Source: Ruminococcaceae bacterium UBA1244
GTDB taxonomy: Bacteria > Bacillota > Clostridia > Oscillospirales > Acutalibacteraceae
DNA: 7,059 nt
NCBI GenBank assembly: GCA_002308635.1
Contig: DBWG01000074.1
Location: forward strand, 1 to 7,059
Direction of reading: 5' to 3'
Part shown: piece after piece, positions 4,635-7,059 of the stretch
Position numbering within the stretch: the first letter of the stretch is position 1
How the letters are laid out: each line of letters starts with the position of its first letter
Program-made: the position numbers and the translations under genes
The notes under the pieces: model-generated
Seen by the model: the letters and a program-made list of their open reading frames with translations, nothing else
Told to the model about the DNA's origin: nothing
The model's database searches: none

Positions 4635-7059
4635 AAGCAGCCGCAGCTTTCAGCTTATGTGTTTTCTTTGCAGGTCGGAACAGCATAAAGCAGATAAAGG
4701 CAAGAACCAGTGTCGCTGCAATGAGTCCAACGACCTGAACATTTCCCGTGAATAGCAGACCGAACTGATAGATCATAAGCGCTGTCGCATAAGCGAATAC
4801 GCACTGATAGCCGACTGCAAAGAGCGTCCATTTTGCGCTGTTCATTTCTCTTTTGATAGCGCCGATAGCCGCAAAGCAGGGTGCGCACAGAAGGTTGAAT
4901 GCAAGGAACGAATAGCCTGCAAGAGGAGCAAGTCCCTTGAAATCAAGAACACCGAATACACCAACGACTTCCTCTTTTGCCACAAGTCCCATGATGGTAG
5001 CGACTGTTGCAGTGGATTCTCCGAAGCCTAAAGGTGCGAATATCCAGCATATTCCTTCGCCGATCTTAGTGAGAATGCTCACGCCGTCACCGGTGAATTC
5101 TTCAAAGTATCCGAATGAACCTTCGTTCCAGCCAAAGGAATTTCCCAGCCAGATAAGAACTGACGAGATAAGAATGATCGTACCTGCCTTTTTGATGAAC
5201 GACCAGCCGCGCTCCCACATAGAGCGGAGTACGCTGCCGAAAGTGGGAAGGTGATAAGCCGGAAGCTCCATAACAAAGGGAGCGGGATCGCCGGCAAACA
5301 TTTTTGTCTTTTTGAGCATGATACCCGAAATGATTATAGCTGCAACACCGAGGAAATAGGCGCTGGGAGCTACCCACCATGCGCCGCCGAACAGTGCGGC
5401 AGTCAGCAGGGCAATGATGGGCAGCTTTGCACCACAGGGGATAAATGTGGTAGTCATGATCGTCATACGTCTGTCACGCTGGCTTTCTATGGTTCGTGAC
5501 GCCATGATACCGGGAACGCCGCATCCTGAACCAACAAGCATTGGTATAAACGACTTTCCTGAAAGACCGAAGCGTCTGAAAACTCTGTCAAGCACGAAGG
5601 CGATTCTCGCCATATAGCCGCAGCCTTCGAGAAGAGCAAGGAACAGGAATAATAAAAGCATCTGGGGAACAAATCCCAATACCGAACCTACGCCCTTGAT
5701 GATACCTTTAAACACCAGACCATGCAGCCACGAAGGTGCGCTTTTAAAGGCGGGCTCTAAAAGTGCGGGTATGCTCTTTACGAATACACCGTAGGAAGCT
5801 TTGTCGGGAAGATCTTCTGCATCATCGTCTGTTGCTTCATCGTAAATATCCGTGAAAGCGTATTCAATATTGTTTTCGGTAAAGTATTCTTCAAGGGAAG
5901 CGGAATAGGTTTCATAGGCTTCGTCAAAATCGGCAAAACTGCCGTCTTCGATAGCACCCGAAATATCCTCAGCGCCCAAAACATCCGCCTTAACAGCCTT
6001 ATCTATGTCGGCTTTGAATTCGTCAGTCCAGATATTCTTTTCGGCATAGCCGTCCATTGCGGAGTCATAGTCATTCTGACCGATACCGAACAAGTACCAG
6101 CCGTCGTCACCGAATACGCCGTCATTTGCCCAGTCCGTCAGCACCGTACCGAGTGAATCACCCCAGGGCATAGGCACAGGCATCATAACAAAGGCATAAA
6201 CAAGGAACATCACAACGACAAATATCGGCAGTGCAAGAATCCTGTTGGTAACGACCTTGTCTATCTTGTCCGATACGGTCAGTGCCTTGCTGTTCTTCTT
6301 GTGATAGCACTTCTTCATCAGTGTACCGATGTATTCATATCTGGAGTTTGTGATTATACTTTCGGCATCGTCATCCATTTCCTTTTCGGCTTTTTGAATA
6401 TCCTCTTCGATGTGTTTGAGTGTTTCTTCGCTGACACCAAGCTTTTCAATGATCTTTTCGTCACGCTCAAACAGCTTTATAGCGTACCATCTCTGCTGCT
6501 GTTCGGGTTTGTCGTGAAGAACGGCTTCTTCGATATGGGCTATTGCGTGTTCTACCGGCCCCGAAAATGTATGCTGAGGTATCGGCTTTGCATTTTCAGC
6601 CGCTTTCAGACATTCTTCAATTGCCTTGTCAATACCCTCGTTTTTCAGTGCGGAAATTTCCACCACCGGACATCCTAAAGCCTTTGAAAGTTCGGCTGTC
6701 TTGATCTTATCTCCGCTTTTGCGGACAACATCCATCATGTTCACAGCCGCCACAACAGGTATTCCCAGTTCCAGAAGCTGAGTTGTAAGATAAAGATTTC
6801 GCTCGATGTGTGATCCGTCAATGATGTTGAGAATCACCTCCGGTTTTTCCTCCGTCAGATAATTTCTCGCCACCACTTCCTCGGGCGTATACGGCGAAAG
6901 AGAATAAATACCAGGAAGGTCTGTAACTTTAACGTCCGTATGCTTTTTGAGTTTGCCTTCCTTTTTCTCGACCGTTACACCCGGCCAGTTGCCCACATAC
7001 TGATGTGTGCCTGTCAGCAGGTTAAAAAGTGTTGTCTTGCCGCAGTTCGGGTTTCCGGC
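4633..7059 (-). CDS. feoB: Ferrous iron transporter FeoB, N-terminus cut by the window edge
   Basis: FeoB is the inner-membrane Fe(II) transporter with a cytoplasmic G domain. The open frame runs to the window edge, giving 808 visible residues, and only a few N-terminal ones are missing. Visible numbering: G1 GNPNCGKT (2-9), G2 Thr29, G3 DLPG (47-50), G4 NMMD (107-110), G5 SAL (136-138). The gate region follows with V-G-S-G-C-G-V-P-G (509-517), P-C-G-A-K-L-P (541-547) and C-A-P-C (725-728), which hold the cysteines thought to line the iron path. About ten membrane segments are present, the first at 271-294. Between the first and the next segment lies an acidic insert of about 115 residues (311-426), which makes the protein long for the family. 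The C-terminus (K-K-T-H-K-L-K-A-A-A-A) has no cysteines, consistent with the separate Cys-rich partner. A GTG at 6996 opens the longest internal ORF but lies after G1, so it is not the start. feoA is expected beyond the right edge. Confidence 0.96.
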   Translation of the reverse strand, partial: AGNPNCGKTTLFNLLTGTHQYVGNWPGVTVEKKEGKLKKHTDVKVTDLPGIYSLSPYTPEEVVARNYLTEEKPEVILNIIDGSHIERNLYLTTQLLELGIPVVAAVNMMDVVRKSGDKIKTAELSKALGCPVVEISALKNEGIDKAIEECLKAAENAKPIPQHTFSGPVEHAIAHIEEAVLHDKPEQQQRWYAIKLFERDEKIIEKLGVSEETLKHIEEDIQKAEKEMDDDAESIITNSRYEYIGTLMKKCYHKKNSKALTVSDKIDKVVTNRILALPIFVVVMFLVYAFVMMPVPMPWGDSLGTVLTDWANDGVFGDDGWYLFGIGQNDYDSAMDGYAEKNIWTDEFKADIDKAVKADVLGAEDISGAIEDGSFADFDEAYETYSASLEEYFTENNIEYAFTDIYDEATDDDAEDLPDKASYGVFVKSIPALLEPAFKSAPSWLHGLVFKGIIKGVGSVLGFVPQMLLLFLFLALLEGCGYMARIAFVLDRVFRRFGLSGKSFIPMLVGSGCGVPGIMASRTIESQRDRRMTIMTTTFIPCGAKLPIIALLTAALFGGAWWVAPSAYFLGVAAIIISGIMLKKTKMFAGDPAPFVMELPAYHLPTFGSVLRSMWERGWSFIKKAGTIILISSVLIWLGNSFGWNEGSFGYFEEFTGDGVSILTKIGEGICWIFAPLGFGESTATVATIMGLVAKEEVVGVFGVLDFKGLAPLAGYSFLAFNLLCAPCFAAIGAIKREMNSAKWTLFAVGYQCVFAYATALMIYQFGLLFTGNVQVVGLIAATLVLAFICFMLFRPAKKTHKLKAAAA

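Noticed and set aside
6301..6678. Plus-strand ORF of 125 residues opposite feoB
   Set aside because: It lies wholly inside the well-supported feoB frame, has Cys/Phe-rich shadow composition and no clear ribosome site. The other plus-strand ORFs (for example 1029-1370 and 4937-5254) are rejected for the same reason.
1..7059. Mobile elements, CRISPR arrays, tRNA or rRNA genes
   Set aside because: No spaced direct repeats of CRISPR type, transposase-like frames, terminal inverted repeats or RNA gene signatures were seen.

Overview
The window reads as a Firmicutes chromosome, most likely a gut-type Clostridium relative of the Ruminococcus/Oscillospiraceae kind. The evidence is strong AGGAGG-type ribosome sites, a medium GC level, and families typical of Clostridia: FeoB with a separate Cys-rich membrane partner, DUF2325 and DUF3793. 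The genus is a guess from gene content. All genes lie on the minus strand, so transcription runs from right to left, and coding is dense on that strand.

Right part (7059 to 4431): feoB, the ferrous iron transporter, enters from the right edge with only its first few residues missing. Its translationally coupled partner follows, a 62-residue membrane protein ending in six cysteines spaced exactly three residues apart. A strong intrinsic-terminator hairpin follows directly (4388-4425).

Middle part (4368 to 1052): a small heavy-metal-associated (HMA) protein, an ABC ATPase of the MacB/LolD/FtsE type and its FtsX-type permease are tightly packed with coupled starts. The permease is read as two overlapping ORFs. 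Its two halves belong to one protein of about 779 residues, split by one extra base in a run of five G (minus strand) at 2206-2210. Removing one G restores an uninterrupted frame and a family-typical linker. Several starts differ from the longest ORF because the longer versions translate through ribosome binding sites.

Intergenic 925-1051: this short stretch holds a 16-bp hairpin with a U tract (likely the operon terminator), a predicted promoter just before it, and up to three TTAG-N6-CTAA-like sites. One site is the perfect palindrome TTAGACATGTCTAA. The pattern resembles operators of metal-dependent DtxR/MntR-family repressors.

Left part (924 to 1): a DUF2325 protein, a Cys-rich DUF3793 protein and the first codons of a probable flavodoxin form a second coupled transcription unit. 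The inferred theme is an iron-response locus: Fe(II) uptake, a metal-binding protein with an ABC export-type system, then two uncharacterised Cys-containing proteins with a flavodoxin that could replace ferredoxin when iron is low. The least explored part is the DUF2325-DUF3793-flavodoxin unit behind the palindromic operator array.
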